From Luminiphilus sp. (GTDB taxonomy: Bacteria; Pseudomonadota; Gammaproteobacteria; Pseudomonadales; Halieaceae): 19,253 bases of DNA. This document shows, in pieces, positions 18,023 to 19,253 of the stretch. The stretch is taken from NCBI GenBank assembly GCA_022425845.1, contig JAKMEU010000245.1:1-19253 (forward strand). The letters are read 5' to 3'. The position numbers were made by a program, and so were the translations under genes. The notes under the pieces were generated by a model. The model ran no database searches, was not told where the DNA came from, and saw nothing but the letters and a program-made list of their open reading frames with translations. How positions within the stretch are numbered: position 1 is the stretch's first letter; the number at the start of each line of letters is the position of its first letter.

Positions 18023-18027
18023 AATGC

Positions 18028-18042
18028 GCACTATACTGGTGC
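18028..18042. promoter_or_regulatory. NtrC-like box 3 upstream of glnA
   Basis: GCAC-N7-GTGC (TATACTG between the half-sites) has its centre about 131 bases before the predicted transcription start, a normal enhancer distance for NtrC. The right half TGGTGC fits the consensus well. Confidence 0.72.
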
Positions 18043-18099
18043 GGTTATTTTCAGGGGCCCTCTCTTCGGACTGCCATTTTCAAATTTTTTTCTCATACT

Positions 18100-18112
18100 A
18101 ATCACATACTTA
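18100..18112 (+). promoter_or_regulatory. Possible IHF site between enhancers and sigma-54 promoter
   Basis: AATCACATACTTA matches the IHF pattern WATCAANNNNTTR with one mismatch (C for the sixth A). It sits inside a strongly A/T-rich stretch (about 18078-18125), between the NtrC-like boxes and the sigma-54 promoter, where a bend would bring them together. The A/T runs alone could also bend the DNA. Confidence 0.35.
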
Positions 18113-18139
18113 AAAAATTTTTGAACCAAAATGGCGCGC

Positions 18140-18155
18140 TGGCATATGCCTTGCT
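18140..18155 (+). promoter_or_regulatory. Sigma-54 promoter of glnA
   Basis: TGGCAT, five bases, then TTGCT match the -24/-12 sigma-54 consensus TGGCAC-N5-TTGCW. The invariant GG (18141-18142) and GC (18153-18154) are exactly ten bases apart. Transcription should start near 18166, giving a leader of about 87 bases before the glnA ATG. Together with the upstream NtrC-like boxes this indicates induction under nitrogen limitation. Confidence 0.85.
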
Positions 18156-18167
18156 CTATCCCGTCAG

Positions 18168-18200
18168 GATGATTCATGGCATGGTGCATGCCCGATCATC
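18168..18200 (+). promoter_or_regulatory. Stem-loop at the start of the glnA leader
   Basis: GGCATG (18178-18183) and CATGCC (18187-18192) form a perfect six-base stem with a three-base loop. Outside it, GATGAT (18168-18173) pairs with ATCATC (18195-18200) across a small internal loop. The structure would begin within a few bases of the predicted sigma-54 start and could stabilise or regulate the message. It could instead be a DNA operator. Confidence 0.45.
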
Positions 18201-18207
18201 AGGCCAT

Positions 18208-18231
18208 AGGGGCTACGACGATGCCCCTTTT
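18208..18231 (+). terminator. Terminator-like hairpin in the glnA leader, possible attenuator
   Basis: AGGGGC (18208-18213) and GCCCCT (18223-18228) form a six-base GC-rich stem around a nine-base loop, running into TTTT at 18228-18231. It lies about ten bases before the glnA ribosome site. Because it is short and the T-run is brief, it may act as an attenuator or simply shape the leader. Confidence 0.4.
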
Positions 18232-18252
18232 CGTTATTTCAAGGAGTTAGCC

Positions 18253-19253
18253 ATGTCTGAGCGCACGCTCACTTTAATCAAGGACAACGATATTCGCTGG
18301 GTTGACCTACGCTTCACCGACACCAGGGGTAAAGAGCAGCACGTCTCCATCCCTGCCACCGAGGTGGATGAGGATTTCTTCGAGGAAGGCAAAATGTTTG
18401 ATGGCTCATCCATTTCCGGATGGAAGGGCATCAATGAGTCCGACATGATTCTGATGCCCGACGATGCCAGCTCAATCATGGACCCATTCACTGACGACGC
18501 CACGGTCATCTTGCGCTGCGACATCATCGAGCCCACCACCATGCAGGGTTACGAACGCGATCCCCGTAGCGTGGCCAAGCGAGCGGAAGCGTATCTCGCT
18601 TCCACCGGCGTAGGCGATACCGCATTTTTTGGCCCTGAGCCCGAATTTTTTGTATTCGATGATGTGAAATGGCATGCCGATATGAGCGGTGCCGGCTACA
18701 CCATCAACTCTGAGGAGGCCGCCTGGTCATCCTCCCACCAGTACGATGATGGCAATACCGGCCACCGACCGCGCGTCAAGGGCGGCTACTTTCCGGTACC
18801 GCCGGTCGATAGCCTCCACGACATCCGTGCGGCCATGTGCTCCGCCATGGAGCAGATGGGACTTGATGTCGAAGTGCACCACCACGAAGTAGGAACGGCG
18901 GGGCAGTGCGAGATCGGTATTCGGTTCAACACCTTGGTCAAGAAAGCTGACGAAGTGCAGATTCTCAAGTATTGCGTGCACAACGTAGCGCATGCCTACG
19001 GCAAGACCGCCACCTTCATGCCCAAACCCCTGGTTGGTGACAACGGTTCGGGTATGCACGTTCACCAGTCAGTCGCTAAAGACGGCGACAATACCTTTGC
19101 CGGTGACGGCTATGCCGGCCTGTCAGACACGGCGCTCTACTACATCGGCGGCATCATCAAACATGCCCGCGCCCTGAACGCCTTTGCCAATGCCTCCACC
19201 AACAGCTACAAGCGACTGGTACCCGGCTTTGAAGCCCCGGTCATGCTGGCCTA
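18253..19253 (+). CDS. glnA: Glutamine synthetase type I, N-terminal 333 residues (runs off right edge)
   Basis: GlnA makes glutamine from glutamate, ammonia and ATP, the main entry of nitrogen under limitation. Conserved blocks appear in order: MFDGSSISGW, FGPEPEFFVFD (metal-binding glutamates), GGYFPVPPVD, HHEVGTAGQCEIG, MPKPLVGDNGSGMHVHQS (substrate and ATP site) and NASTNSYKRLVPGFEAP. This is the GSI-beta pattern of proteobacteria; the adenylylated tyrosine lies beyond the window. The ATG at 18253 has AAGGAG six bases upstream. Expression is probably driven by the sigma-54/NtrC elements in the preceding region. It is divergent from typA. Confidence 0.97.
   Translation, partial: MSERTLTLIKDNDIRWVDLRFTDTRGKEQHVSIPATEVDEDFFEEGKMFDGSSISGWKGINESDMILMPDDASSIMDPFTDDATVILRCDIIEPTTMQGYERDPRSVAKRAEAYLASTGVGDTAFFGPEPEFFVFDDVKWHADMSGAGYTINSEEAAWSSSHQYDDGNTGHRPRVKGGYFPVPPVDSLHDIRAAMCSAMEQMGLDVEVHHHEVGTAGQCEIGIRFNTLVKKADEVQILKYCVHNVAHAYGKTATFMPKPLVGDNGSGMHVHQSVAKDGDNTFAGDGYAGLSDTALYYIGGIIKHARALNAFANASTNSYKRLVPGFEAPVMLA

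Overview
The window reads as chromosome of a moderately GC-rich gammaproteobacterium. The ParC, TypA, EF-P/EpmA, SerB next to a YtjB-like gene, ElaA and type I glutamine synthetase all look gammaproteobacterial. The pairing with an RpoE-ChrR singlet-oxygen system suggests a light-exposed marine heterotroph, but the genus cannot be read from the sequence. I see no mobile element, CRISPR, tRNA or rRNA; almost all of the window is coding.

Layout. (1) 1-1700, minus strand: pntAA-pntAB-pntB, the three-subunit proton-translocating transhydrogenase; pntB runs off the left edge. A perfect 14-bp palindrome lies just upstream of pntAA. (2) 1817-3171, minus strand: a group-IV (ECF) sigma factor and its ChrR-type zinc/cupin anti-sigma factor, the singlet-oxygen sensor pair. 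(3) 3309-8486, plus strand, divergent from the sigma gene: a tight five-gene run of FAD oxidoreductase, DUF1365 protein, CFA-synthase-like methyltransferase, NhaC-type antiporter and hotdog thioesterase. It is preceded by a TGATCC-N16-CGTAAA element that looks like the target of the neighbouring sigma factor. (4) 8483-10998, minus strand: serB, efp, epmA. (5) 11076-12335, plus strand: a YtjB-like membrane protein carrying what looks like a degenerate class III nucleotide cyclase domain. (6) 12345-15453, minus strand: a cyclic-nucleotide-binding-fold protein followed by parC. (7) 15564-16016, plus strand: an ElaA-type acetyltransferase. (8) 16044-17861, minus strand: typA/bipA. (9) 17862-18252: a 391-bp regulatory region with three NtrC-like boxes, an IHF-like site, a sigma-54 promoter and leader hairpins, feeding glnA, which runs off the right edge.

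The most coherent story is regions 2 and 3. The sigma/anti-sigma pair probably responds to singlet oxygen and drives a membrane-lipid modification operon. The methyltransferase keeps its SAM-binding site but has replaced residues that bind bicarbonate in E. coli cyclopropane synthase. This suggests it makes a methyl-branched or furan-type lipid precursor rather than a cyclopropane ring. The antiporter and thioesterase at the end of the same run are an unusual extension of such a module.

All calls come from reading motifs by eye; no database search was possible.
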